64,000 nucleotides of DNA from Gentiana macrophylla (Eukaryota > Streptophyta > Magnoliopsida > Gentianales > Gentianaceae): contig CM047810.1 in NCBI GenBank assembly GCA_026214975.1, positions 3,038,001-3,102,000 on the forward strand, read 5' to 3'. The notes below the pieces were generated by a model that was not told where the DNA came from, ran no database searches, and saw nothing but the letters and a program-made list of their open reading frames with translations. Each line of letters begins with the position of its first letter. The stretch's first letter is position 1. Shown here piece after piece: positions 1-12,335 of the stretch. The position numbers were made by a program, and so were the translations under genes.

Positions 1-1710
1 TGGAAAGGATGCTTGCGTTTGATCCCAAAGATCGTCCTACAGCAGAAGAGGTCATCATTTATCTTCTTTTATTTTATGTTAGTTTTCTAGTCTTAGCTGC
101 TTAATAATGGGATTATTGTCGGAATGTTATTAGGCTCTTGCGGATCCGTATTTCAGAAACTTGGCTAGAGTTGAGAGAGAGCCTTCGGCTCAACCAGTCT
201 CGAAAATGGAATTTGAGTTTGAAAGACGAAGGATAACAAAAGAGGATGTTAGAGAATTGATATACCGCGAGATTCTTGAATACCATCCAAACATGCTTAA
301 AGAATATTTAGAGGGAGCAGAACCTACCAACTTCATGTACCCGAGGTGCATATGCATTAAGACTTGGTATCTCTTTTCAGTTTGCTGTACAAAAATATCG
401 AAACATGTGTCATGAGACCAATATGTATTTCTGTTTTCAGTGCTGTTGATAAATTTAAGAAGCAATTCGCGTACCTCGAGGAGCGGTATGGTGGCGGTGC
501 TGTTGCTCCACCTGAAAGGCAACAAGCATCATCTTTACCCAGGTACAAACCTAACAAGTGTTGTTATTTTGCTGATATAGTGTTAAACTTGCTGTGAATT
601 TCGAATATTTTTTATTCAGGGCATGTGTTCTCTATCCGGACGATACAGCACAAATTACGAATGATCTTTCTAAATGTTGTGTGAAAGAAGTTGAGAAGAT
701 GCCCATGGACAGGGGTAGTTCTGGAATTCCCATGACTAAACTTCCTTTGCAAGTTCCTTCAAGTATTCAAGGTATATGTCATTTATAGATCACTGTATTG
801 TTTATTTATAGGGGCAAAAGACATGTGAGACCCTCAAACTATTACGATTGTAACATTTTGGCCTTCAATTTTTGTGGTTAACGAACTGACCAAGAAACAA
901 TTTTTAGTAACAAACTAGCCCCTGATCAATATGCATTGGCCATTTCAGTATTATGAAATCCCATTTTTGAGCACTTTTGATTACACCAATGTGCTGCTCT
1001 AATTTTTAGTTCAATGCAATAAACAGCATAAAATACAGACTTCAAAATCCTTGTCTCGTGATCAACTTTGACTACGATATGAGATCAACTTTAGCCACAA
1101 AATTGTCAATGATTTTAAAGTCCGTGTTTTATGTTGCTTGTTGTGGTGAACTCCTGAAAATAAAAGCTATGTATCAGTGTAATATATAAATGAAAAAAAC
1201 GGGTTTTTCATACTGTAGGGACCTATTTAGATCGTTTTTCACTGATTAGGGGCCAATTTGTTACAGTAACATTCATTAGGAGCAAAATGTTACGATCACA
1301 CAAGTTTCGGGCCTCTGGTTTCTTTTGATTTGCATTTGCACTGCTTTATTTTATTTTATTTATAGATATTATATTACCCCTTTGGTTGCATAGCAGGTGG
1401 TGGTGTACCAAGACCTGGAAAAGTAGTAGGGTCAGTGTTGAGACAGAACAATTGTGGTACAGCTGCTGCTGCAACCGAAGCTGCTATTGAAAGACGAAGG
1501 ATGGTTCGGAATTCTGCTGTTCCAAGCCAATATACTGGTAATGTTTCAGCCTCGGCATACCCCAAGAGGCACCCCCCAGCCTATAAGAACGAAAAAGAAG
1601 ATGACAGTGGCGTTGTGGGACCCAGTGCGGCGTTGCCTGAGCAATACATTGCAAGAAAAGTAGCTGCAGCAGCTACTGCTCAAGTTGGACCGCCAAGTCA
1701 GCGGTACTGA
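1..1710 (+). CDS. Group-D (TDY-type) MAP kinase, C-terminal half, partial gene
   Basis: Serine/threonine kinase that ends a MAPK cascade; only the 3' part is in the window. Five exons are read as 1-50, 134-345, 441-542, 620-771 and 1397-1710, all with GT-AG borders and continuous phase. Exon 1 encodes the end of the kinase fold, subdomain XI (ERMLAFDPKDRPTAEE). The next exon gives ALADPYF, a REILEYHP helix typical of plant MAPKs, and the start of the long C-terminal extension that marks group D (MPK8/9/15-20 type). The extension continues with AVDKFKKQFAYLEERYGG, MPMTKLPLQVPSSIQ, RPGKVVGSVLRQNNCG and an Ala-rich tail ending SQRY before TGA at 1708-1710. The TDY activation loop is upstream and not seen, so the subgroup is inferred from the tail. 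The last intron (625 bp) contains a MITE-like insert. Nothing looks broken. Confidence 0.93.
811..1330. mobile_element. MITE-like element with long imperfect inverted arms in MAPK intron
   Basis: The segment starts GGGGCAAAAGACATG and ends with CTGGTTTCTTTTGA. About 110 bp at the left end reappears, reverse-complemented and imperfect, at the right end: both arms contain CAAAAGA, a GTAACATTTTG block, and a GTAACAAA...CCCCT(G/A)ATCA block. No coding capacity is visible. The 11-mer TTTATTTATAG occurs at 801-811 and 1355-1365, which could be a target duplication but is low complexity. The superfamily is not determined; a Mutator-like MITE is one option. Confidence 0.5.
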
Positions 1711-2817
1711 TCATCTCTCTTCAAAAACACACTACACCATATTGACCATTAACATCTGTATTCTTTTCTGTGAACCCTACTTCTCTTGAGCATAGAAAAG
1801 TCGTTTCGCTTCAAGAAAATCCGGGGCACGGAGGGTCTCGGACTCTACAAGGAAGGAGGAGTAGATATGACTAACTTATTGTATCCAAAGCTTGTTCTGT
1901 AATCATCATTTGACAGAAAACATATCAAGGGCATAAATTTCTTACAGTGTCCAAAATGTTGGTTTTCTTTTTGTCCAAGACATAATGTATTTATCTTCTG
2001 CTCATAATCCAGCCATGTCCCCAAATTGTTTCAACTTTACTACCTTCACTTTGATCAGAAAAAGAAACAACTGAAATTCATCTCCATGTTATGATTTCTT
2101 TCTTAATATGCGGTTTCTGGACATCGACATGGCTACATTTACTTACTTCTATTGTTTTAAACATGAACAAAAAAATAACTCTAATTCGGTCAAACATTAA
2201 CACAAACATCTTACTACACAACCTCACCATTTAGTACCAATAAATTGACAAGTTACTGTAACTGTGAAAAAAGAAACTCGTGTTGCAGAACGCATATTGA
2301 CTTGATATTACACAACAGTCGAGAGTTTTGGTACAACAAGTTCGAAATCTTTTTTATAAATCGCTTCCATAAGCCTTCTATAAGGCAGGCTACGGTGTGT
2401 TCCATGGGTTTCCATTTGATGAAGGTGTTCCATGTAGGTAGCCAATGATAACGCTTTACCATTTGGATAGAAAAGGACCCCCCCCACTAATCTGGTGCAA
2501 TGACAAACCTGATACAGGGGGTGGGGGGGGTGGGGGGTGGTGGTGGTGGTGAACATACCTGACTAACATCAATCTGATGTAGGAACAATCAGTAATTATC
2601 ATGGAACGGTTTATGCTAAAGCTGTACACACAATCCAGATAGCTGGTTCTATATTTATTTACAAAATGAATCTAACAAAAGTTTGTCAAATCTAACTAGC
2701 TGCTTTCCTACTCTTGATGAACACTATATCACTGTAGAATATTTGAAATACACTGTAGAAGCTCAATGCCTCTTAAACAAGGTTTCAGGTTCAAACTTTA
2801 CCCTGACTTGGGCAGCA
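1711..2817. other. Convergent 3' flank between MAPK and hydrolase genes
   Basis: Holds the 3' UTR of the kinase gene (+) and of the hydrolase gene (-). No coding signal is visible on either strand. A G-rich tract with GGT triplets lies at 2516-2551. Confidence 0.6.
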
Positions 2818-5800
2818 TTATCTATTTCGAAACAAGTCCCAACGTCGAAAAAAACCATCCAAACCATTGCCAGCTGGACTTTTTACGACAGTAACTGTAG
2901 CTTTGGTGCGATCTGCTAGGTCACTGTCGGTTCTGTTGCTTTGTGAAGAAGTATCACTCGGTTGACACGTGTCATTTGTTCCTGTTTCTTTACCAAAACT
3001 ACTAGTATTATTATTAGTACTATTACTCACAAAGGAAGCACCGCCAGTTCCTGTAGTGTCGCCGCTCTCATGAGACGTCGTCACTTTATGTTGGTCCCCA
3101 ACCGATATAGTTGTTGTGGGCTCCAATTCTTTTGGTGCAGTTTTTTCTGCAATAGAAGAATTCGTCGTGTCTGATAATGGCTCTGTTGGTGGACATAGCT
3201 GAGTCGCCTCCATATCTTTCAACGACTCGAGCATTGCTTCCATGAGCATCTGATACATTTCAGTAACAATACTTAATTAAAATCAGGATTTTTTTTGAAG
3301 TTTGAGACATACAAAAGCAGAAAAAGAAATCTTCAACAATTATCGATTTTACCCTTTCTTCTTCCTCTGCGTTGCTTGGGAAATCCGCTAAATTGTCGAG
3401 TGAATACTCGATATAATCTTCATCATCCAACGAACCAGACGGGACATAAGGACCATAGGCATCACCACCATTGGTCAATTCAAAGCTTATCATCTCAGAA
3501 GACGACGGAATATGATCATGTCCAGAACACCCTTCCTGCAATAATCAGGTCAAAATATTATGTTTTCACTTTATATAACACAACCCAAATATCGCAGAAA
3601 CACAATCTTCCATGCATAATAAAACACATTTTAGCTATTTTAAAAATATGGCAAGTTCTATTTCTAATGGTAAACTTCACATTTCTGTCGCGCAAAGGAG
3701 TGACACTATTATCTTATGTGGTACCTGAGGTTTTGATGGTCCATCCTTAGATGAGATATCAGAAGGAACCTGCATAGTGTCAACATTGTTACTTGTTAGC
3801 CATTGAAATATCTTACAAAATATAAAATCAAGTAGTCTCATTTTCACTTGCATTTTCCTAACGGTTACCCTATGGCATAACGGATTCTCTGTTTTACAGA
3901 CTCAAACATCTCTTTTCTCTGTTTTACATAATCTTCATTCAAATTGATTTGTATCAGAATTACTAAAACGCATAATTTGACTGCAAAATTCAAAGATTAT
4001 ACACTTTACAATTCCAAGTAGAGATTTTGTTGCAGATACAATACCAATACCTACCTCCATCTTACTCATTGGCCGTCTTGAACGGAGCAGCTTAATGGCA
4101 TCTTCTGTGCTATTTGCTCCAGGATCTGAAATAAACCATGAAATGAGGTTCCTTTTCAATTACTTCCTCCGTCCCAAAATATGATTCATCCGGTTTTTTG
4201 GTTTTGTCCCATGATACAAGTCATTCTACAATACCAATGAAGCATTTATTGCACTTTTCTTCATCTTACGCTTTTCATCACTATACAACTATGGTATTAG
4301 AGATGGTCAAAGGGTATTTTGGACTTTTATCCTTGAAATTTATAACATTGATCCACTTTCTTAAACTGTGTGAAAACTCTAAAATGACTTATATTTTGGG
4401 ACGGAGGGAGGGACCGTTATTCTATTTATTATAGACCTTCTAAAGGACAGAGAAAGTCGCTAAACTCATACCCATCGGTGCAGCAGATACCGGTTCATCT
4501 GAGCATCTAACCTCATCTACAGTACTCCAATTACCCTGAGAGGAGGCAAGGTTATAAAAGGAAGCACACACTACAGTTGCAAAGCAGCAGTTTTTCACGA
4601 CATAGTACACTCTCAGTAAAGTCGTAAACAGCTATATAGTTACCTTGCCGAAATAATCTTTTAGATCAAAGAATGCACCAAAATTATCAACTGGAGGTTG
4701 CAAGACATTGTTGAAAAAGATACAGATCGAGTCAAAATAGAACTGTGGGCGTGGAGAGTTGTGATCGCCCTCAAATTTAATAATGTTTTTGTCCCCCTGC
4801 AAAAAAAAACGAACCTTATTTACATGAAGAAAAAAACGGCATGTCAATGCGGGAAGGCCAAATGAAAGAGTAATAGTTCCTAAGCAAGCAACAAGTACGT
4901 CTCATAAAATGCAGCTTGAATACGCTGTCAAATTTGGCAGAAGAAAAAGAAAACCACGAGAAAGTGTTCCTAGTATCTATAAGGCAATACGATTTTACAC
5001 GTCTTTAACGGAAAAGAATGTAAAAGATGAACCGATTTTCTCATTCTTGGTAATGTTAATCTGGAAATGAACAACATCAATTCATTATACGAAAAAGGAC
5101 GAGAATAAGAAACCTGCTTTGTTTCTTCAATGCACGTAAGAAAATCAGGATGCGAATCTCAAGGATTATTTACTGAAAAGGCGGGGAAATAATACCACAT
5201 AAGCACTGTGTATACGATCTGAATGATGCGGTTGTATAAAATCATCCTCGATTGCATGGCCAAACAACACTGGAACAAAGCAAGATTTCGCAACCTGCAT
5301 GGAAAATAAATAACGAAAATACGGATTTACAGGTAATACATATCACCAATTTAATATATCGATCGTACAGTACCTTAATAGTGTTAAGCTCTGTTATATC
5401 AAACTTCGCCTTTTTAAGTATTGCTCTCCGCATATACTGGATTGCAAATTTAACCTGAGGCATGAGAAACGCATATAGGGATGAAATGCTGAGTAATTCA
5501 GAGATCAAAGGGAATACAAGAAGTATGCTGTCAGAAAAGAAAAAAAAACGTTCCTTACCGTAAACTTTGGAAGTCGTATCTTGTAAACATCTACAAGCTC
5601 CATCATTAAATCAACCAAATCAGAAAAGGGACTATCAAGGACCATTCCGGCAATTGAAGGATCCTCAGATCCATACATCAGGCTGAAAACAAATAACATA
5701 TTAACAGACAATGTTTTTCCGCTAAGTATACGAAAGCAGCTATCCATGTTTTTTAGTGTACATCTAAAATTCGTATGACATATCATGCAGTGGACGCATA

Positions 5801-8360
5801 TCTTAAGAGGTAATATAGAGGACCGACTGTTACTTGTTCTTATTATCGTAAAAGAGATATTATGTGAACAAAAACCATTGGAAAAACCGTCCAGTGGCTT
5901 TAGGTATTCGTAAAATTCATTAAAAACATAGTATGGCCCATGAAGAAGATTGACAATGCACTATAAACAAACCTTGTGACAGCGCCCATTGATCTGCCCC
6001 ATAGACCAATCAAAGAAACATTTCCATCTGCCCTTAAGTAATCCACCACAGCCTTAAGATCATCCTTCTGCAAAAATCAGTCCATAAACATGCAACAATT
6101 AAAAGAAAGAATCGGAAAAAGGTCAAAATTGCAGAAACGGCATTGGAAAACACTAAATTCGAGCAATTCTATCATACAAGATAAAATAGTAGCATTCCTC
6201 TAACTTTTAAGGCAATAAAAGCTGAATTTATGCAAATTCAGACACATGAACATAAGATATCAGCAGTCCCGAAAAAATAGAGCATAATGGGAAAAGGAAA
6301 ACCCCCCAAAGAAAGCATGTTCACACATGAGATGGCATTTAGGAACATTATTGAACCAATTAAAGGAACACATTTGTCACGAAGGAGTTTTGATACAAAA
6401 GAACTAAACAACAAATAGAGATGTTGTTAACAAGAAGTTCTTCACTTACTTCATTCCAACCTAAAGTTACATGTTCTCCCCCAGAAAGTCCTGACCCAGA
6501 AAAGTCAAGGCAAAAAACCGTAATATTTGATGGCAATAGTATAATTGCAGCTTCACTTGCATCTGCTCTGCACCCACTGAAATGAAAAGTCGTTAAAAAC
6601 TATTCAATGACAATCTTTAGATGTATTAGAACGCATCAGTATTTTAAAATTTAAACATCAAAGAGGTAAATCATCGTTAAAGCAAGTTTATGGCCTGCAC
6701 TTGCAAATGTAGCTGAACTTTTGTCACCTAATGTAGCTAAAAAAGTAGTTATATGCATGTGAAAGGCAAGTAATACAACATTACTTTTAACTAACCTGTT
6801 TCCATGACAGTATATAACACAAGGCAGAGGCTTGCGATCAGAATAGTCAATAGGAATATAGTGACTGCATTGAAGGACATCCTTTCTACTATTTACTACC
6901 TGCGGAATGGCAGAAATTTGATCGCTATCAACAAATAGGAGTATCAAAATACAAAGAGACTAGTTAAATTGTTTATCCGAAGCACAAACAAAGTGTCAGC
7001 AGAAAGAGAGAGAAAACTGATATATTATCATACCTCCAAATCCTTCCTTCGGTACCATTTTCCTTTCAGCATGAACTCTTCGTCCAGCAAGTCATTTTTT
7101 GCATTGTAATCAGCCCTATACATACAGCACAACGAGGGAATCACTATTTATTGAATCAATTTAATTTTTCTTAGCCAAGAATAATCAGGGGTCAGCGCTG
7201 AAAAAAGTTGCATATTTACTATCAAGTTAAAGTACCAGTTAATAGCGTCAGTAAGCACATTATCATACAACAGAGAGAGGACATGATAACGCTCTTCACA
7301 GAAAACAAAAATGACGTGCTTGAACAGTTTTATACACCATTCTTACGTGAAAGGTGTTACAAAGAAACACACATTCCCTGTAACTGAAAAACTGACAGGG
7401 ATTTACTGGTCAATATTGCGAACAGCTAAATTACTGCCTCATAATAAGTGGTTAAGGTTACAAAAGGATGCAAGAACCATCACCGGAAGCGAAAAAATTA
7501 ACATAACTGATATGTTTAGTTCCCAAAGGGAACAAATTACCCATGAGGCACTCTTTTACATACAGTAAGAAGGTACGTAAAAAGGACTAAGTGCTTATAG
7601 CTCTGAACGCTAGTCTAGACAGAATCATCTTAAGTTAATTCAATATTCAAGAATGAATCAATCAGCCAACATTATAAGCTTTTATATGGGCCACCTAAAG
7701 CTTAAGTGGGAATATGAAAGATTCACCACAATGAAGAGGCAAGGATATACGTACACAGAATAACAAGATAATCAAGGCTGAAGTTGATGGTCAGAAACTA
7801 AAGCCAAAACTAGATTAATGGACTTAATTCTAAAGAACTTCATCATGTTGTTTCATTCCACCATTAACCCAATACTGAAAACAACCTGAAATCGACATAA
7901 TGTTCGTCTACTACTGCATTTAAGGACCTAAATAAAAATTTCCAGTCACAATATTCTAACTACAATAATAGGAGAAATCTCTGGTCATCAAAAAACTTAG
8001 AAATCAACAAAGCAGACAAATTCAGCTTACCCCAAGACTTTCAGCATCTGGGGCCATTAACAAATCTCACAAAAGCATCAAAACAATATTAAGAAAAAAA
8101 TTGAAAAAGCAAAACCAATAAGACTAGACCAGCATAATACCGAAGAAAAGAAAAATCACAGGGCGTAAACGAAACAACCAGAAGAAATAAATAATAAACT
8201 CTTCATCAATATTTCAAGCTTCTAACACATTTAAACACTAGCAAATTATAAGGAAAATGAAAGGGACGCGGGAATTGAGCTAAAAGTGAGATTGTTAGCA
8301 AAAAAGTAATATTCTTTCTTACCTGGGAGGCCGTATAATGAAGTTAACAAGCTGTTCCAT
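2818..8360 (-). CDS. Alpha/beta-hydrolase superfamily protein (serine hydrolase, S33-like)
   Basis: Predicted serine hydrolase of 565 residues; the substrate is unknown. Fourteen coding exons on the minus strand: 8323-8360, 7034-7115, 6796-6899, 6450-6576, 5973-6067, 5559-5682, 5374-5454, 5196-5294, 4644-4796, 4472-4535, 4055-4125, 3725-3769, 3353-3535, 2818-3249; all join in phase. The start MEQLVNFIIRPPRADYN is typical of this plant family. The oxyanion-loop motif CHGN is at residues 71-74, the nucleophile elbow G-R-S-M-G has Ser143, the acid is probably Asp234 or Asp235 (HAIEDDFI), and the His is His262 (EGDHNSPRP). Residues 320-565 form a disordered acidic, Ser/Thr-rich tail with a DEDYIEYSL segment and a basic end FFRRWDLFRNR. 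The first intron is 1.2 kb and a Stowaway-like MITE sits in the intron at 4126-4471. No lesion was seen. Confidence 0.9.
4163..4410. mobile_element. Stowaway-like MITE in hydrolase intron
   Basis: Left end CTTCCTCCGTCCCAAAATAT and right end ATATTTTGGGACGGAGGGAG are inverted repeats of the CTCCCTCCGTCCC type common in plant Tc1/mariner MITEs. The left end follows TA; the right flank is GG, so the TA duplication is not intact. It has no coding capacity. Confidence 0.75.
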
Positions 8361-8561
8361 AGATGCGGATCTTCCTCTCTCTATCTATCTCTCTTTCACT
8401 TTCCCTATTCTCCTCCCAATTCAAATTGCTTCAGATTATGAATCCTTGAAAGCAAAATTATGCATCTGCACAGCAGCAACTACGAAGTAAAAAGAATTGG
8501 GTATCTTTTCCTCGTCAAAAGTTGGCTGAAAAAAAGTGGAAAGACGGCGACGGAATGAAGG

Positions 8562-8571
8562 TTATATAAAG
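8562..8571 (-). promoter_or_regulatory. Candidate TATA box of the hydrolase gene
   Basis: Minus strand reads CTTTATATAAC about 200 bp upstream of the ATG at 8360. The leader between them is CT-rich on the coding strand (AGAGAG runs near 8380-8400). Placement is plausible but based on sequence alone. Confidence 0.45.
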
Positions 8572-9440
8572 TAATCTGTATAACTGTAACGTGGGCTATG
8601 GAAAAACGGTGAGTGGAGAGAAAGAAAGCAACCGTCTTGTTTGGCTTTCTGGCGTATTAATCCATTTGGCTAATTTCTATTTTTCATCATTATTTTGTTA
8701 TTAATGTTCAATTTCAGATAGGGTGAATTAATAAATTTTCCAAAAAGAATAAATTTACGGGAAAAAAAATCACGCAAAAAAATGAAAATAAAAATGTTCC
8801 ACAGTTCCACTATAGATTAGATTTGCCTCTTTCATTCTTCGATACAGTTCCAGACACCGCGTTTCCTTCTTCCTCCATACACGTCAACCTTTCAGCCGGC
8901 GACCTCCACTTTCTCAGTTGTTTGTTTGAGCTACTTGTTACGCCTCCGGTCTGAAAATCTTGCTGTTAAGCGCTGGTTTATCCTTAGCTTTCATCTTTTC
9001 TTTTGTTTATTTGTTCGTTTGTTTTGTTTGTTTCATTTCCTGTCCGAACTCAATTCCAGTTGCCATTTCGAAGGACCCAATCGGCGATTAGATGAAAAAT
9101 CAATAGCTTTTCGTTGAATGGCGAAAATTTTAAAAATCAAAGCTTTAATACCCGGTCACCAGTCCGAAACCTAAATGTTAATACTGGTAGCATAAGTAAG
9201 TACTACTGAAAATGAAGAGTTTGAGCTAAACCCAGATAGGATATCTAGGGTTCTCACCAATTGCTGTCGTCTTATGCTTCTTTTTGCTTCAAAGGCGAAG
9301 GAGTATTGTAAGGATTAGGGAATCCAACCTCTATTTGTTGACATACTGAATTTTCCGAATTTTAGAGCAAATTCGGAATAGAGGCTTGAAAAGCTCAATG
9401 CAATTGGAGATGTGGGCTTGCATATGAATGATAGTTCAAA
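8572..9440. other. Divergent promoter region between hydrolase and small membrane-protein gene
   Basis: The two genes are transcribed away from each other. The segment 8820-8940 (CT-rich, with TTTCCTTCTTCCTCC) looks like transcribed leader of the plus-strand gene. An intron in this leader is possible but I could not fix its borders. Confidence 0.4.
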
Positions 9441-9851
9441 ATGAGGGTAACTCGCAGAGCACTGGTGGAACTGTGTAGAAAATTTCATACAATCTCATCA
9501 CGTGATGGCCCTAATGAGACGTTGAAACAGAAAGTGGCAGAAATTGATAAGAAGAGGAGAAGAAAAAACCCTAGGAAAAATGAGTTATTCGTGGAAGTTC
9601 CTGGAAACTTATCCTTCCTCGATACGGCTTCAATGCCCATGATTCTCACTGTTGTTGGGACTGCCCTCTTTGCAAAGCTCCTTATGATGTATGATGACTC
9701 TAAATCTCAAGAGAGGATTGAACGAAAGATAAAGAATGCTCCTCCCGGTCAAGGGACTGTTAGGATGCTTACTCGAGAAGAATGGGAGGAAATTAAGGAA
9801 GTCAGACCGAGGACACCTTTTGAATCGAGGCTTGCTCTTTCATATGCGTGA
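9441..9851 (+). CDS. Small predicted mitochondrial membrane protein, C-terminus cut by an in-frame TGA
   Basis: Single-exon frame of 136 codons, function unknown. The N-terminus (MRVTRRALVELCRKFHTISS) is basic and amphipathic like a mitochondrial presequence. A hydrophobic span follows at about residues 65-82 (PMILTVVGTALFAKLLMMY), then a charged stretch with PPGQGTVRMLTREEWEEIKEVRPRTPFESRLA. The frame stops at TGA 9849-9851, but translation continues cleanly beyond it for 36 sense codons to TAA at 9960-9962, and that stretch reads like protein (IRTGETLHWEDVKGWTMDV). From memory, relatives have Arg-Ile-Arg-Thr-Gly-Glu at this point, so TGA probably replaced CGA by one C-to-T change. It may be a shortened functional protein, a recent pseudogene, or a sequencing error. 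Confidence 0.7.
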   Translation: MRVTRRALVELCRKFHTISSRDGPNETLKQKVAEIDKKRRRKNPRKNELFVEVPGNLSFLDTASMPMILTVVGTALFAKLLMMYDDSKSQERIERKIKNAPPGQGTVRMLTREEWEEIKEVRPRTPFESRLALSYA

Positions 9852-9962
9852 ATAAGGACTGGGGAAACATTACATTGGGAAGATGTGAAGGGGTGGACAA
9901 TGGATGTAGTAACAGATGCATTTACAAGAGCCGAAGAATGCGCCAAGCGTGGGAGTAAGTAA
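9852..9962 (+). pseudogene. Conserved C-terminal tail stranded behind the TGA of the upstream gene
   Basis: Same frame as the preceding gene; 36 sense codons then TAA at 9960-9962. Contains IRTGETLHWEDVKGW and ends TRAEECAKRGSK. The absence of stops and the coding-like composition show that the original stop was here. Confidence 0.65.
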
Positions 9963-10249
9963 TTAGCTTTCCATACAAATACAAGTACAACCCGGAACCC
10001 CTCATAGTCAATTGTTGCTAAATCAGCAGCAACCAGTTGGGAGATGATGTTTCCCCTTACTGTTGTCAGTGTCAGCAGACAGAAGTTATCCAACAATGTT
10101 GTAATATGAATTTGGGTGCATTTGCTTTTGAACAAGTTAGTTGTATAAACAATCTTTTTTCAGTGAGACATCACATCTTTACCTTGTTGAAAAAAGGAAG
10201 GAAAAAAAAACCAGATAAGAGAATTTACCCAAATTCATAAATATAGCAC

Positions 10250-11833
10250 GGAAGTTTCAGTGAGCTAGCTGAAGAGGTATGGAAAATTATTAGGACTAGA
10301 CTTAGATGGTAGCAAACGATAATGCCTGTTTTTCCGGGTGTAAATTTTGGGGATCCTGGTTTCTAGGGTAGTGTTCAGGCACCCACCTAATGTTTTTCTG
10401 TCTTTAAGATTTTATTATTGGATTAGCTCTATAAATGGTTTCGTGCCCGATGATTGTACGTTTGTGTTGATTTTCAATAGTCTTATGAATGCTAAAGCTG
10501 CGAAAACGTTCATGGAAGAAACGAATTTCGTGATGACACCGAGCGTAATGGAGGTTTACTTTGATTGTCTTTGTAAAGATGGTTTAATTGATGAAGCTAT
10601 GAGTTTGATTTGTCGTATGAAGGTTGTGAAACATTGTCCTACGTTGAAAACATGTAATGATGCAATGTCAAGTTTCTTTAAAGCTGGACGAAGTGATGCT
10701 GTTTGGAAATTGTTTAGGTTTATGCAGGATTCTCGTGTTGATATGGATATAGAAACGACTGGCTACTTGATTCAATCTTTTTGCGTAGAAAATAATATTT
10801 CGGAAGGTTATGAACTTCTTGGAAAAGTTTTCGAGGCTGGAAACAGCCCTGATCATATCATGTTTAATAGATTGGTACGTGGTTTTTGTATGAGTTGCAA
10901 TTATTCTCGAATGTCAGAAGCTCTTCACTGCATGATTGCAAAAGGAATTTCTCCGGATATATATACTTATATCAATGGATTATGCAAGTGAAATATGAAA
11001 CATGAAGGTCTTCGGGTTTTTAATGACCTCAAGGATAGAGGATATGTTCCAGATAGGGTCATGTATTCTACAATAATCAATTACCTTTGTAGAATTGAAT
11101 GGCTTGGAGATGCTCGTAAGTTATGGTGTGAGATGATTCAGAATCAGAAGGGTATTGCACCGAACGAGTACACCTACAATGCTCTGATTTACGGATATTT
11201 TAAGGTTGGTAACGTTGATGAAGCCGAGGGGCTTTATAAAGAAATGTGTGATAAAGGTTATGGGAGAGGAAAGGTGACTTACAACAGTATGATCAGGGGC
11301 TTTTGTTTGCATGGAAAAGTTGAGAACGCTTACAAGTTGTTTGAACAAATGCCTGAGAAAAACGTTGTCCGTGATGTCACTACTTTTAACTCTATGATAC
11401 AAGGCTTTTGCAAGGCAAGGAAGATAATCGAAGGTACAAATATTTTCTGTGAATTTCTAAAACTGGGTTTACAGCCATCAACTGCCTCGTATACTGTCCT
11501 AATCGAAAGACTTTGTGAGGCAGGGCATGTAAAGGAAGCGTTGGAATTATGGGACGATATGCACTGTAGAGGTGTAGTAGGTCTTTAGATGATGGGATAA
11601 AGTGGTTAGAAAACATGGTGAAAGGTCAGCTTAGACCGAGGAAAGATGCATTTGAAAATTTGGTTAGGCGCATTTTTTAGGCAGATAAGTTTAGTGACGC
11701 CATACGTGTTGTTAGTTATATGGTTAACCTAGGCTATGAGCTCACTGAAAGTGTTGGCCAATCCATGGTGGAAAAACTTTGCAAAGACAATCTGGATCAT
11801 ATGGAAACATGCGTAACAGATGATATAGTTTAA
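10250..11833 (+). pseudogene. Degraded P-class pentatricopeptide repeat (PPR) gene
   Basis: PPR proteins bind organellar RNA through tandem 35-residue helical repeats. Repeat signatures are clear: PTLKTCNDAMSSFFKAGR, PDHIMFNRLVRGFC, PDRVMYSTIINYLCR, PNEYTYNALIYGYFKVG, GKVTYNSMIRGFCLHGK, VTTFNSMIQGFCKA and TASYTVLIERLCEAG. The reading frame is broken repeatedly: TAG at 10310-10312 after EEVWKIIRTRLRW, TAG at 10364-10366 with a frame change before VVFRHPPNVFLSLRFYYW, TGA at 10989-10991 after INGLCK, a frame change near 11575-11580 after MHCRGVV, and TAG at 11678-11680; the last frame ends at TAA 11831-11833. Recognisable coding sequence runs from about 10250. It recalls At5g18950-type PPR proteins, but that identity is from memory. 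No N-terminal transit peptide was found. Confidence 0.85.
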
Positions 11834-12335
11834 CACTATCTGTACGGATCACTGCAGCCCGTTTTTCTTGACCTAGTTGAACCACCTCCGTCAAGTCCAC
11901 TTCTGCAATAAGTTTCTGAACCTGAAGTTTAAGGTAGACTCTGGTCCATGCTGCAGGGCTTTAAGCTTGGAAAATGCGGTCTTTTACTTCCCAGATCAAA
12001 GAGGATGATTTTTTAATTGGTAAACGTTTATTTTCTTCATGTTTTTTCATGAAATTGTTCACGTGTTTTTATATCACCTTACTTTGTGTGTGTGCGTGCG
12101 CATTGTATGTGTTGTAAGGACTGTTGTAAAGCTATAATCCCTTTTCCTTGCATGAATTTGTTCAACCAACCATACGCATTGCTGACAAGTTTATACCTTT
12201 TGACCATTGATGTGTTTTATGCTGCTTCTTTTTATATGGACCTGGTCCATCATCAGAAAACATGGCATGATTACTTGGTGCATTTTTAAGCCCTTTATCA
12301 AGATGTGTAGTTGTTTTTATCGTTTATCGGGACTT
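11834..12335. other. Spacer without recognisable gene
   Basis: AT-rich sequence following the PPR pseudogene. No coding frame, repeat or RNA gene recognised. Confidence 0.5.

Noticed and set aside
2818..3258. Separate gene encoding a Ser/Thr-rich protein
   Set aside because: Splice phase shows it is the last exon of the hydrolase gene.
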